Origin: Bifidobacterium olomucense
Lineage (GTDB): Bacteria > Actinomycetota > Actinomycetes > Actinomycetales > Bifidobacteriaceae
Direction of reading: 5' to 3'
Assembly: GCF_012932375.1 (NCBI RefSeq)
Contig: NZ_JAAIIG010000005.1
Span: forward strand, 149,291 to 213,290
DNA length: 64,000 nt
A program made the translations under genes and the position numbers. Below, one piece after another: positions 17,435 to 26,463 of the stretch (position 1 is the stretch's first letter; every line of letters begins with the position of its first letter). The notes under the pieces were generated by a model. The model worked only from the letters and a program-made list of their open reading frames with translations. It was not told the DNA's origin and made no database searches.

Positions 17435-17670
17435 GTAAACGAGATATATCTCGGTGTGTGTGAGACATATCGGCATATCTCGTTTACAAGGGGCGGTTAA
17501 AGCCTTTTCCGGAGACCTATCTGCTTTACAAGGGGCTCCTAAAACGCGAAATCCCGAGTATAAACGTTGCAATGGCGGCGAATGTACTCGGGATATTTCA
17601 TATTCGGTGCCCCTTGTAAGGCAGATAGGTCTCCTGAAAAGCGGGAATCGGCCCCTTGTAAACGAGATAC
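17435..17670. repeat. Large inverted-repeat (MITE-like) element between lysA and hom
   Basis: An imperfect inverted repeat of about 60 bp per arm. The outer ends ATCTCGTTTACAAGGGGC (17477-17494) and their complement (17652-17669) match fully. The inner parts GGAGACCTATCTGC and complement (17511-17524 and 17621-17634), each with a TTACAAGGGGC box, also match. The loop holds a smaller hairpin ATCCCGAGTA/TACTCGGGAT. An additional CGTAAACGAGATAT at 17433-17446 pairs with the left outer end. No protein of convincing length is encoded in the 402-bp gap. Confidence 0.85.
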
Positions 17671-17797
17671 CCATTGGAATGGGTGCTTTGAGGTCGGAAT
17701 ACTACGAAATCCGCAATTTTCCGGGCACGTTTGGAACGCTGTAGGAATCCATCCGTACAATAGCCGTGGATAGTACAGCTTTTTGGAAGGATTTGCA

Positions 17798-19114
17798 GTG
17801 GCAGAACTGAACGAAACCCCGATTCGCGTAGGTCTGTTGGGTGCCGGCACGGTCGGTTCTCAGACCGCCCGCCTGATCGTCGAGCAGAAGGACGAGCTTT
17901 CCGCTCGTATCGGCCGCCCGATCGAACTGACCGGTGTGGCTTGCCTCGATCCGAAGGAAACCGAGAAGTTCCCGTGGATCGACCAGTCCATCGTCACCAC
18001 CGACACGATGAGCGTGGCCACCAACTCGGATATCGTGATCGAGCTGATCGGCGGCACCACCGTGGCCCGCAAGTTCGTGCTCGCCGCCATCGAATCCGGC
18101 GCTTCCGTGGTCACCGCGAATAAGGCGCTGCTGGCCAAGTACGGCCCGGAAATCTACGCCGCCGCCGAAGCCAAGGGCGTTGACATCTACTTCGAAGCCG
18201 CCGTAGGCGGTGCGATCCCGTTCCTGCGTCCGCTGCGTGAGTCCCTCGTGGGCGACAAGGTGACCAGCATGCTGGGCATCGTCAACGGCACCACCAACTA
18301 TATTCTCGACGAAATGACCACCAAGGGCCTCCAGTTCGACGACGTGTTGAAGGACGCTCAGGCCAAGGGCTACGCCGAAGCCGACCCGACCGGTGACATC
18401 GAAGGCTACGACGCCGCCAACAAGGCCGCCATCATGGCCACGCTCGGTTTCCACACCTCCGTGACCATTGACGACGTGTCCGTCGAAGGCATCACCAAGA
18501 TCACCGCCGACGATATCGCCGCCGCTACCGCCGAGGGCAAGGTCATCAAACTGCTCGCCGTGGTCGAGAACAGCGAGGCCGGCGTCTCCGCCCGCGTTTA
18601 CCCGGCGCTGATTCCGGAATCGCATCCGCTGGCTTCCGTGCACGGCTCGTTCAACGCCGTGTTCGTCAAGGCCGAGGCGGCCGACGACCTCATGTTCTAC
18701 GGCCGTGGCGCCGGCGGCGCTCCGACCGCCTCCGCCGTGGTGGGCGACGTGGTCACCGAGGCCCGTCATATCGCCGCCGGCTGCACGGGCCCGTCCATCC
18801 CGCTGTACAAGAACCTGAAGAAGGCCCCGATCGAGGCTTCTCGCGCCGCCTTTGCCGTGCGATTCCTGATTCACGACAAGCCGGGCGTGCTGGCTGCCAT
18901 CGCCGCCGAGTTCGCCAAGAACGGCGTGTCCATCAACGGTGTGAACCAGGATTTGAAGCCCACGATGACCGATCCCGGTTACGACGGCGAAATCCAGCAG
19001 CTGCGTCTTGTCACCCACCTGACCGATGAAGTGACCTTGCGTCAGACCGTGGAAGCCGTGCAGCAGCTCGACTTTGTGACCGGCGAACCGTCCATCCTGC
19101 GCGTGCTGGACTGA
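17798..19114 (+). CDS. hom: Homoserine dehydrogenase
   Basis: 438 aa from the GTG at 17798, which has GGAAGG 7 nt upstream; the upstream in-frame ATG lies before this site and is rejected. It reduces aspartate semialdehyde to homoserine. The NAD(P) motif VGLLGAGTVGSQTARLI is at the N-terminus. The catalytic part has TANKALLAKYG, FEAAVGGAIPFLRPLRESL and GIVNGTTNYIL, then EADPTGDIEGYDAANKAAIM with the catalytic lysine region. A C-terminal ACT domain (about 350-438, FLIHDKPGVLAAIAAEFAKN) suggests feedback control, probably by threonine. thrB follows 106 bp downstream. Confidence 0.96.
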   Translation: MAELNETPIRVGLLGAGTVGSQTARLIVEQKDELSARIGRPIELTGVACLDPKETEKFPWIDQSIVTTDTMSVATNSDIVIELIGGTTVARKFVLAAIESGASVVTANKALLAKYGPEIYAAAEAKGVDIYFEAAVGGAIPFLRPLRESLVGDKVTSMLGIVNGTTNYILDEMTTKGLQFDDVLKDAQAKGYAEADPTGDIEGYDAANKAAIMATLGFHTSVTIDDVSVEGITKITADDIAAATAEGKVIKLLAVVENSEAGVSARVYPALIPESHPLASVHGSFNAVFVKAEAADDLMFYGRGAGGAPTASAVVGDVVTEARHIAAGCTGPSIPLYKNLKKAPIEASRAAFAVRFLIHDKPGVLAAIAAEFAKNGVSINGVNQDLKPTMTDPGYDGEIQQLRLVTHLTDEVTLRQTVEAVQQLDFVTGEPSILRVLD

Positions 19115-19171
19115 AAGCCCGGTGGCTTTCAGTAGCAGCGAACAGCGATAGCAATCGCACATAGTGCGATT
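19111..19171 (+). repeat. Stop-linked structured element (type 2) after hom
   Basis: Hairpin CTGAAAGCC/GGCTTTCAG (19111-19132) starts at the last base before the hom stop codon. A conserved linker AGCAGCGAACAGCGATAGC follows, then hairpin AATCGCAC/GTGCGATT (19153-19171). The same linker occurs in inverted orientation after argS. thrB begins 50 bp on, so the element lies inside a probable operon. Confidence 0.8.
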
Positions 19172-19220
19172 CAATTTGTGCTGTGCGACTGGCCGGAGCC
19201 CATTTGAAGGAGAGACTTAC

Positions 19221-20312
19221 ATGAATCCAATCTGTTCACAGGTGCGCGTGCGCGTGCCCGCCACATCCGCCAATTTGGGTTCCGGCTTCGACACCGTGGG
19301 CTTGGCGCTTGACTACCATGACGAGCTCACGTTCACGTTGAACGCCGATCCCACGGATGGTGTGGCCCACGTGTTCATCCACGGTGAGGGTGAGGATACG
19401 TTGCCGCGCGACGAAACCCATTTGGTGGTTTCCACCTTCCGCCGCGCCTGCGCCACGTTTGGTTTGGGACGACTCGGTTTCACACTGGACGCCACGAACA
19501 ACATTCCGCAGGCCCGCGGCATGGGCTCCTCCGCCGAGGCCATCGTGGCCGGCATCGCGGCGGCGGCGGCCTTCGCCCAGCCCGGCGATCTCAACCGTCC
19601 GGCCATCTTCGACATGGCCGCGCAGATCGAAGGCCATCCGGACAACGTGGCCCCGGCTGTGTTCGGCGGCCTGACCGTCTCCTGGGACTTCGCTACGGCC
19701 GAAGGCGTCGGCTCGGTGGCCATTCCCGGTGGCGAACCGCTGCACGGTGGTTTCCACACCGTCAACTATCCGGTCGATCCGGCCATCACTGCGGCCGTGT
19801 TCGTGCCGGATTACGAGCTGTCCACCGAAAAGGCCCGCCGCGCGTTGCCGAAGGAACTGCCGTACAAGGATGCCGTGTACAACGTCTCCCGCGTGGGTCT
19901 GCTGCCCGCGGCCATGAATCCGGTGGTGCTTGCACAGGCCGAGGCTCAGGGAGGCACTGATGCGTTGGGCGAGAGCGCCGCAGGTTCAGCTGGTGCCGCG
20001 CAGGTGACTCCCGCCGCGTTTGCCACGGCGGCCGCACAGGCCAATGCGCTCCTCTTCACCGCCACACAGGACAAACTGCACCAGCCGTATCGTGCGCCGC
20101 TCATGCCGCCGTCCGCCGAACTGATCGAGCTGTTCCGCGCCAAGGGCTACGCTGCCGCAGTCTCCGGTGCCGGCCCATGCGTGCTTGTGCTGCATTACGG
20201 CAATGCGCGCGAGACCATCGATCAGGTGGCCGCCACCCAGCTGGCATCCGGCCACTGGCGTGTGCTGCACCTGCCCATCAACACCAAGGGCGTCGAGGTC
20301 GAACGGCGCTAG
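19221..20312 (+). CDS. thrB: Homoserine kinase
   Basis: 363 aa from the ATG at 19221, with GAAGGAGAG 7 nt upstream. This GHMP-family kinase phosphorylates homoserine on the way to threonine. The GHMP motif 1 VRVPATSANLGSGFDTVGL is near the N-terminus, the ATP loop is PQARGMGSSAEAIVAGI (about 95-115), and the C-terminal motif is AAVSGAGPCVLVL. It contains a moderately long Ala-rich insert near residues 235-275. It forms a pathway unit with hom; thrC is not in the window. Two strong tandem hairpins follow. Confidence 0.95.
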   Translation: MNPICSQVRVRVPATSANLGSGFDTVGLALDYHDELTFTLNADPTDGVAHVFIHGEGEDTLPRDETHLVVSTFRRACATFGLGRLGFTLDATNNIPQARGMGSSAEAIVAGIAAAAAFAQPGDLNRPAIFDMAAQIEGHPDNVAPAVFGGLTVSWDFATAEGVGSVAIPGGEPLHGGFHTVNYPVDPAITAAVFVPDYELSTEKARRALPKELPYKDAVYNVSRVGLLPAAMNPVVLAQAEAQGGTDALGESAAGSAGAAQVTPAAFATAAAQANALLFTATQDKLHQPYRAPLMPPSAELIELFRAKGYAAAVSGAGPCVLVLHYGNARETIDQVAATQLASGHWRVLHLPINTKGVEVERR

Positions 20313-20367
20313 GGCAGAGGAATCGGTCGGTGTGACTCCTGATCGGCCTCCTCATCGCTGCAGATTC

Positions 20368-20487
20368 GCGAAACAGACACTATGTATGCGGCTGAACGAA
20401 GCGTCCGCATAGATAGTGTCTGTTTCGCTATGAAAAACGTCACTAAGTATGCGGGGCCATGGTCGGGCCGCATACTTAGTGACGTTT
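20368..20487. terminator. Two tandem long hairpins between convergent thrB and ABC permease genes
   Basis: First stem: GCGAAACAGACACTAT.. (20368-20391) with 20405-20428, 24 bp with one mismatch. Second stem: AAACGTCACTAAGTATGCGG (20435-20454) with 20468-20487, 20 bp and perfect. Both share the inner GTATGCGG and an ACG/AAACAG-like outer part. They probably serve as a bidirectional terminator; the pairing of two related hairpins recurs at 54221-54335. Confidence 0.8.
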
Positions 20488-20536
20488 CGCGCTAGCCGGC
20501 ATTGGTCCGCGCCGGTTGCAGAGCCGATGCGGCCGG

Positions 20537-22282
20537 TCAGTCTCGCACCAGCTCACGGCGACTGAGCCGGAACGTCGAGAACGCCCACACCATCACAGCC
20601 AACGTCAGCACGCCCAACGGCATCCATGCCTCCAAACCGGGTACGGTCAGCCGGTTGGTGAACCAGTTGCCCATCAGGAACATATTCGGGAAGTAGATGA
20701 GCTGCGCGGGCAGCAGCACGAGCGACAGCAGCGGCACCATCACCAGCAACATACGGATGATCGACCGCATCGAACGGCACAGCCACGCGCCCAGCATCGT
20801 CACGGCCGGCGTCAGCACCAGCACCGTCGCACCGATAAGCGCCAGATACTGCCCGAACGTCCAGTAGGCCCACGGTACGATCGGCACGCCAAACATATAT
20901 TCGAACGAGATTCCGGCAACAGAAACGTTCGAATTGAGATTCAATACCGGCACGGCAAGGAAGTCGCGCAGCATCACCGCCAGCGGAATGCCGAACACGG
21001 CCAGTGAAACCAATCCGATAATCAGCGAGCTGACCGCCATCGCTGTCACGCGTGCATGCTGCCCGGCACGGCCGGAACGCGAGGCCCATTGCAGTTGCGT
21101 CATGCGCCGGCCGCGGTCGCGTACCATCACCGGCACGGTCATCGCGGCGGAGGCGATTACCGAGAACGCGGCAATCACAAAGGCATACGTCCACGTCTTT
21201 TCCACCATGTTGTACTGGATGTAGCTGGATTGGCCGGGATTCGCGGCATAATGAGCCAGCCGCTCGGTCACAGCCTTGGGCATCGTGCCGGGCACGCGGT
21301 ACGACTGCGAACCGAGCGAAGCGTCATTCGGGTCGCATCCGGTGCCAAGCTGAGCGTCGTCTGCGGCGTCGGAGCCGTTATTGCCGCTATCGTTTGCGGT
21401 GTCCGTATTGGATAAGTCGGAACCATTGGCGTCCGCAGCGCCGCCATCGCCGGCCTCGCCCTTGCCGTCGCCGACACTGCCGCCGGCCTCGCCGCCCGAC
21501 CCGTTCGTCACCGTTTTACCGGTGATGCTCGTAGTCGCGCAGCCGCCGAAGGACGCGACTGACCAACCGTTTTCCACCTCCGCCCGGTAATCATGCTCGA
21601 ACTGCTTCTGTAATGCCGTGATCGGATGATCGGTACTGGCGGTGGACCGCAGCATTTCCACCGAATTGGTCAGGTTGTGTTGCGCATCGGCCTGGATGAT
21701 GGGGAAGTGCTCCATCAGATAGCTGATGTTGTACAAATCCTGCAACGCCTCGGAATCCTCGGTGATGACGCGGTCGGCCTCGCCTATCGCACGCTGCTGT
21801 TCCTCGGTCATGTGCTCGGTCGGGTCCTTCGCCCGCTTGGCGGCGTCGATGGCGGCGCTTTCGGCTGTACTCGCGCCGGTCGCAGTCCTGCCGTCGGTGA
21901 TTGTATTGGGCGCGCCGGTGGGGTAGAACGTTCCGCTGGCAATCGAGTCGTACCAGCGTTCATAACCGGCGAAATCGTTGATTCCGAGCGTTTTGGCCTC
22001 GGTCGGATGCGACTGGATATCGAGCGTCGCCTGCTTTTCGAGACGGGGAATGTCAGCCTTCATCTTGTCGATGGTGTCCTTATTGGTAAGCGGGCCATAA
22101 CGGTCGATAAGCCGTCGCTCACTGTCCAGGTTGAGTGCCGTCCAGCCCGCGCGGTCGGTGTCGGTGTAGGCGTTGAAGGCCGGCAGAATGCCGACGAGTG
22201 TCCACAATGCGCCCATCGCGATGAGAATCAGTACGGGAAGTGGACGCCAGATCTTGCGCATCTCCGCTGCAAACAATGTCAT
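20537..22282 (-). CDS. ABC transporter permease protein
   Basis: 581 aa. One N-terminal membrane helix (PLPVLILIAMGALWTLVGIL) anchors a large extracytoplasmic domain (about 40-360) with a Gly/Asp/Asn-rich stretch near 245-300. Five further helices fill the C-terminal third. This layout matches ABC-2 type permeases with a big extracellular insert. It lies 14 bp after the second permease and in the same operon as the ATPase, so it is one of two membrane subunits. The substrate is not evident; the ECF sigma factor just upstream suggests envelope stress or antimicrobial-peptide defence, but that is inference. Confidence 0.8.
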   Translation of the reverse strand: MTLFAAEMRKIWRPLPVLILIAMGALWTLVGILPAFNAYTDTDRAGWTALNLDSERRLIDRYGPLTNKDTIDKMKADIPRLEKQATLDIQSHPTEAKTLGINDFAGYERWYDSIASGTFYPTGAPNTITDGRTATGASTAESAAIDAAKRAKDPTEHMTEEQQRAIGEADRVITEDSEALQDLYNISYLMEHFPIIQADAQHNLTNSVEMLRSTASTDHPITALQKQFEHDYRAEVENGWSVASFGGCATTSITGKTVTNGSGGEAGGSVGDGKGEAGDGGAADANGSDLSNTDTANDSGNNGSDAADDAQLGTGCDPNDASLGSQSYRVPGTMPKAVTERLAHYAANPGQSSYIQYNMVEKTWTYAFVIAAFSVIASAAMTVPVMVRDRGRRMTQLQWASRSGRAGQHARVTAMAVSSLIIGLVSLAVFGIPLAVMLRDFLAVPVLNLNSNVSVAGISFEYMFGVPIVPWAYWTFGQYLALIGATVLVLTPAVTMLGAWLCRSMRSIIRMLLVMVPLLSLVLLPAQLIYFPNMFLMGNWFTNRLTVPGLEAWMPLGVLTLAVMVWAFSTFRLSRRELVRD

Positions 22283-22296
22283 GATGGCTCCTTTGC

Positions 22297-23730
22297 TTAT
22301 TTCAGGTCTTTACGATTGAATGAACGTCGCGCCAGCCGCACGAACGCCGAAAGATACACCAGCGAGCACACGGTTACGCCGGTCTCCCAGAACGCGGTCG
22401 GCGCGTCGAGTCCGAGTTCGGTGAACCACTGTTCACGCAACAGCAGCACACCCACCGGATTGAATCCGCCAACCCACGCGAGCCACGGCAATCCCAGCGA
22501 ATGTGCCGCGCTCACGAGCCCGATCGCCAGCAGTACCGCCACTCCCGCACAACCCGCCACCGCGAACGTATTGCGGATAAGCAATCCCAACACCGCCGTG
22601 AACAGCGCAAAGCACAAGGTAATCACCAATCCCAGCGCCAGCCGCACGAACAAATACTGTCCGATGGTCAGATCCCACCACGTAATGAACGGCTGCTGCC
22701 CGAACACCGTGTTGAACTGGCTGGACACGCTCGCGCTCCATACGCCGCGCACGTCGAACACCATGAGATACGGCCCTACAATCGCCGCCACGAGCAGCAG
22801 ATACGCTACCGCCGAGGCGATGAGCCCGGCCGCGATTTTCGGTGCCGCGAGTCGCCGGCCCGTGCGGGTGGCCATCAGCAGTTGCTCGGTGCCGGACGTG
22901 CGTTCGGAACCGAGCGCCAGCGCCATCAGCAGTACCGCCAAAGCGCAGGTCTCAAAGAACAGGTAGCCGGTCATGCGAAACCAGTGCAGCAACGTGTCAT
23001 CGGTGACCGTACCGGCCGCAAGGTCCATCGCCGCTCCGGTTGCGGCCAGGTGCGTCACGCGCGCGGCGTAAGCGTCATACTTGTGTCGCATCAGCCAAGT
23101 GGCTACCGGGTCGCCGTCAACCTGCGTGAGTATCGCCTCCCGCAAGTTGGACGGATCGTAGGAGGCGAGCGTGTTCGTCGTGCCTTTGGTCACGGCCGTA
23201 AGTTGCCGGTGCAGTTCGTCTGTGGTCAACGTTGAGTCTGTGGGAATCTGCGCATTGATAACGATTGTGGCGTGACCGACGACTGACTGAGCCGACGACG
23301 TACCGAGCGCGTCGGCTGCCGTACTGCCGTCACCGGCACCGGTATCGCCGGTGACGTCGGCATTACCGGACTTGCTGATATCAGTAGTGTTGACTCGCGC
23401 CAGTTTTCGGCTGAAGTCGGGGCCGACCTTGCCTCCGATGGTTACGGCGACGGCGCTCGCGTAGTTGTGCAGCGCGACGGTGTTCGCCGGCACGGTCGCG
23501 GCCAACATAAGGTTGACCATCGCGAACACGGCGATGAACGCCCACACCAGCGGCAGTCGCGCGATCTTGACCAGTTCGGTGCCGGTGAACCGCAGGGGAT
23601 GCAGGTGCGCGGTGCCGCTGCTGTTCCGCGGGCTGACCTCGGCAATGGACTTACGGGAATCATTGTCGGGGTCGTCGGTGTGACGCTGCCGTGCCCAACG
23701 CGCCTCAGGTTGTAATGGCAATGCGCTCAT
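22297..23730 (-). CDS. ABC transporter permease protein
   Basis: 477 aa from the ATG at 23730, which has GGAGG 6 nt upstream; that ribosome site sits in the last codons of the ATPase gene. A hydrophobic segment near residue 45 (RLPLVWAFIAVFAMVNLMLAA) is followed by an extracellular region and about five C-terminal helices with the conserved LGSERTSGTEQLLMATRTGRR. That motif resembles the coupling region of ABC-2 exporters (ERxxGT). It pairs with the 581-aa permease downstream to form a heterodimeric channel. The substrate is unknown. Confidence 0.82.
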   Translation of the reverse strand: MSALPLQPEARWARQRHTDDPDNDSRKSIAEVSPRNSSGTAHLHPLRFTGTELVKIARLPLVWAFIAVFAMVNLMLAATVPANTVALHNYASAVAVTIGGKVGPDFSRKLARVNTTDISKSGNADVTGDTGAGDGSTAADALGTSSAQSVVGHATIVINAQIPTDSTLTTDELHRQLTAVTKGTTNTLASYDPSNLREAILTQVDGDPVATWLMRHKYDAYAARVTHLAATGAAMDLAAGTVTDDTLLHWFRMTGYLFFETCALAVLLMALALGSERTSGTEQLLMATRTGRRLAAPKIAAGLIASAVAYLLLVAAIVGPYLMVFDVRGVWSASVSSQFNTVFGQQPFITWWDLTIGQYLFVRLALGLVITLCFALFTAVLGLLIRNTFAVAGCAGVAVLLAIGLVSAAHSLGLPWLAWVGGFNPVGVLLLREQWFTELGLDAPTAFWETGVTVCSLVYLSAFVRLARRSFNRKDLK

Positions 23731-23731
23731 C

Positions 23732-24613
23732 TCAGCCTCCGTAAATGACCAGGAAGGCGTCTTCGAGATTCGGCGCCACCATGACCGGGCCAGTGGGCGC
23801 AAGACCCGGTGCCGGTACGCCCACGGCTTCGGCGAGGGGAGTAGGCGAGTAGATGCGCAGCCGCGTCACGCCGCCGTACTGCACCTCGGACAGCAAACGT
23901 TGTCCTCCGGTCAGCGGCATGCCCGCCGGCACCTCGTAGATTCGGCCTTCCATCGACTTGCAGATGACGGCCGGCGCGGCATTGGCGAACACCGTGCCGT
24001 CGCGCAGCATCACGATATGGCCTGCAATCGTTTCCAAATCGGAGACAATGTGGGTGGAAAGGATGACGATGCGATTGGCGGCGAACGAGTGGATGATGTT
24101 GCGGAAGCGTACGCGCTCCTTCGGGTCGAGACCCGCGGTGGGCTCGTCGAGGATGAGGATGCGCGGGTCATGTACGAGTGCCTGCGCGATACCGACGCGC
24201 TGGATCATGCCGCCCGAGAACGTTCGCATCCGCTTGTTCGCGGAATCCGCGAGCCCTACCATGTCCAGCAGCGTATTGATACGCTCGTCCAGCCCGGCGC
24301 GCGGCATGCCCTGCAGTGCGGCGATATAGCGCAGGAACTGGCGCGGTGTGTAGTTCGGGTAGTAGCCGAAATCCTGCGGCAGGTAGCCGATTTGGCCGCG
24401 GTACCGTTCGCCAAGGGCCGTAATGTCTTCGCCATCCAATCGGATTGCGCCGGAATCGGGGAAGAGCAGTGTGGTCATAAGCTTCATCAACGTGGTCTTG
24501 CCCGCGCCATTCGGGGCGAGCAGTCCGTAGACGCCGTGGTCGAACTCCAGATTGATGTCATGCAGGATGGTTTCGCCGGAAAGCTTCTTGGATACGTTGT
24601 CAACAGTGAGCAT
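23732..24613 (-). CDS. ABC transporter ATP-binding protein
   Basis: 293 aa from the ATG at 24613 (AGGACC upstream); the longer in-frame start at 24778 would add a non-homologous leader. Walker A is LLAPNGAGKTTLMKLM, the Q-loop lies in IGYLPQDFGYYPNYT, the signature is FSGGMIQRVG, and Walker B is ILILDEPTAGLD, followed by the H-loop STHIVSDLE. The C-terminal 80 residues are less conserved. The stop is one base from the next gene's start. It energises the two downstream permeases, most likely an exporter of the CcmA/drug-peptide group. Confidence 0.94.
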   Translation of the reverse strand: MLTVDNVSKKLSGETILHDINLEFDHGVYGLLAPNGAGKTTLMKLMTTLLFPDSGAIRLDGEDITALGERYRGQIGYLPQDFGYYPNYTPRQFLRYIAALQGMPRAGLDERINTLLDMVGLADSANKRMRTFSGGMIQRVGIAQALVHDPRILILDEPTAGLDPKERVRFRNIIHSFAANRIVILSTHIVSDLETIAGHIVMLRDGTVFANAAPAVICKSMEGRIYEVPAGMPLTGGQRLLSEVQYGGVTRLRIYSPTPLAEAVGVPAPGLAPTGPVMVAPNLEDAFLVIYGG

Positions 24614-24770
24614 GGTAGGTCCTTTCGGGCTGGGTGGGGTGATTCGACAAATGAAACGTTGCGCCATGATTGCCGGGGAATTGTCGGCGGAGACGACTGG
24701 GGGGACTGGGGGGAGGAGAGAGAAAGAGACGACGAGAATGGATGCCAAGTTGGTGAAGCAGACCTGACGA

Positions 24771-25787
24771 TTACGCAAACCGTGCGACGGCAGGGGAGAA
24801 CCGCACGAAACGGTTCATCGCCATGAAGTAAGCGATGCCCGTCACTGTAGCGGTGATCAGCGCGACCATCGGCGGCAGGCCGGTCAAGAGCGGGGCCAGC
24901 GCATCGTGCCAGATCAGCAACACCGCGCCTAACGTCACCCACGCGGCCGGCACTACAACCATCGACCACGGCCAATAGCAATGCACGTCCGCGGCCAGCT
25001 GCGCGATACCGAAAAGGAACAGCGCGCTGAAGGCCACGCCCAGTAGTGTCATCAGCGAGAACCGGGAGGTTGGGCCGTTTGTCGCTGTGATGAGTCCGGT
25101 CGCATGTGGCGTGCCCGCCGCATTGTCGGCTATGCCGTTTGTGCCAATGAATCCCATCCTTATGCCAATCGCGTTGATATACAGCCCGTACGCCACGATA
25201 AGCGTGGCTGCAACCGCGCCCACTACCAGCATGCGCAGCGCGCACAGGCGAACGAACGACCATCGCATCGTACGCAGCAGTTCGTCGGTGCGTTGCTCGT
25301 GCTCGCGCCAGCGCACCAGCAGATGCGTGGCCTCATAGAGGAACGGCGCGGCCAGAAACATGCTCGCGTACAGGGTGCCGGGGTTGGCGAAGACGTACGC
25401 GCCGTCGGACAGCATCCGCAGGAACGGAATCAGCCAGATGGCTACGGTCATCACCAAGGCGACCGCCACGCAGTCCCATGAGCCGAAGAACAGGTCCCGC
25501 AGACGCAGGGAGCCGCGTGCCTCGCGCAGTGTGGACCACAGGGTGACGCGCTGAGGTGCCCCCGCTTGAACCGCCGCCGCAATCGCTTGCTCACGCTGCA
25601 GTGGCGAGACGGCCAGAGCGCTAGCAATGGAGGTATTGACGGTGGTGGCTTTGTCTGTGGCGGCCGCAGCCGCCGCGCGTGCCGCCACGGCCCGTGCGAT
25701 GCGGGATTCCATCATGTCAAAGTCGCCGCGGTCGGCGGCATGGTTGATGGCGTCCGCGGCGGTATTGCGATCAGTCTGCTCGTTCAT
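24771..25787 (-). CDS. Membrane protein co-transcribed with the sigma factor
   Basis: 338 aa. Its ATG overlaps the sigma-factor gene by 17 nt, so the two are coupled. The first 90 residues are cytosolic and Ala-rich with many Asp/Arg residues; about seven hydrophobic segments follow (for example ALVMTVAIWLIPFLRML and MVVGAVAATLIVAYGLYI-like). The position right after an ECF-type sigma gene is where anti-sigma factors are found, but no zinc-binding HxxxCxxC motif is visible. It may be an atypical anti-sigma factor or a partner of the ABC transporter downstream. I do not recognise the family. Confidence 0.75.
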   Translation of the reverse strand: MNEQTDRNTAADAINHAADRGDFDMMESRIARAVAARAAAAAATDKATTVNTSIASALAVSPLQREQAIAAAVQAGAPQRVTLWSTLREARGSLRLRDLFFGSWDCVAVALVMTVAIWLIPFLRMLSDGAYVFANPGTLYASMFLAAPFLYEATHLLVRWREHEQRTDELLRTMRWSFVRLCALRMLVVGAVAATLIVAYGLYINAIGIRMGFIGTNGIADNAAGTPHATGLITATNGPTSRFSLMTLLGVAFSALFLFGIAQLAADVHCYWPWSMVVVPAAWVTLGAVLLIWHDALAPLLTGLPPMVALITATVTGIAYFMAMNRFVRFSPAVARFA

Positions 25788-26463
25788 CGCCGAACTCCTT
25801 TCGAATCGCTTGAATAAGTCGGTAGTAACGGGCCTTCACGGCCTCCGTGCGCTCGCCGCGGGCTGCCGCGATTTGCGCGAACGTAAGCTCTGCAGCCGTA
25901 TGCAAGTGGAAGATTTCTTGGGTGCCGGCGTCGAATCGGGAAACGAACGTTTCGATGCGGGCCAGCAGATCGGCATCGGCTTGCGATTCGGCTGGGTCTC
26001 GCGCCTGCCGGGCTCCGGCGACGGGTGCCGCAGTGCCATTGGCGATGGCGTTGCCAACGGTGTCACCAACGGCACTGCCAGCATCGCCATCCTGCGGGTC
26101 GAGCGGCGTAATGCGGATGCGATTCGCCCGCCGCGCGTCGATCACCTTGCGTGAGGCAATGGCGTACATCCAAGTGCGCACCGATGCTTTGCTGGAATCA
26201 TAGGTGGACAGCGCCCGCAAGGCGGCGATCATCGTCTCCTGCGTGAGGTCGAGCGCATGATCGCGGTCGCCGGTCGTGCGCCAGATGAAGGCGCACACGT
26301 CATCGAAATACGCACGCACCAACTGATCGGCCGCCTCCTGCGAACCGTGGCGAACAATTGCGCGAATCAGCCGACGGTCGGTCGCGGCTCGGGTTTCGGC
26401 GGCGTCGGCGGACGTACCGTTACGCCCGCCGACGCCTCGTCTCGCCACCGTGAACCACCCCAT
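25771..26463 (-). CDS. RNA polymerase sigma factor, ECF (sigma-70 family)
   Basis: 230 aa from the ATG at 26463; an ATG two codons earlier lies only 2 nt from AAGGAG, whereas 26463 has 8-nt spacing. Region 2 reads AADQLVRAYFDDVCAFIWRT, then DHALDLTQETMIAALRALST and VRTWMYAIASRKVIDARR. Region 4 has FDAGTQEIFHLHTAAELTFAQIA and TEAVKARYYRLIQAI. Between them is an Asp/Gly/Ala linker of about 50 residues, longer than usual. It probably directs core polymerase to its own operon and, by context, the ABC transporter. The downstream membrane protein is the likely regulator. Confidence 0.9.
   Translation of the reverse strand: MGWFTVARRGVGGRNGTSADAAETRAATDRRLIRAIVRHGSQEAADQLVRAYFDDVCAFIWRTTGDRDHALDLTQETMIAALRALSTYDSSKASVRTWMYAIASRKVIDARRANRIRITPLDPQDGDAGSAVGDTVGNAIANGTAAPVAGARQARDPAESQADADLLARIETFVSRFDAGTQEIFHLHTAAELTFAQIAAARGERTEAVKARYYRLIQAIRKEFGDERAD

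Noticed and set aside
17396..17797. Lysine or threonine riboswitch or T-box upstream of hom
   Set aside because: No T-box motif or lysine-riboswitch core was seen; the symmetry is that of an inverted repeat element.
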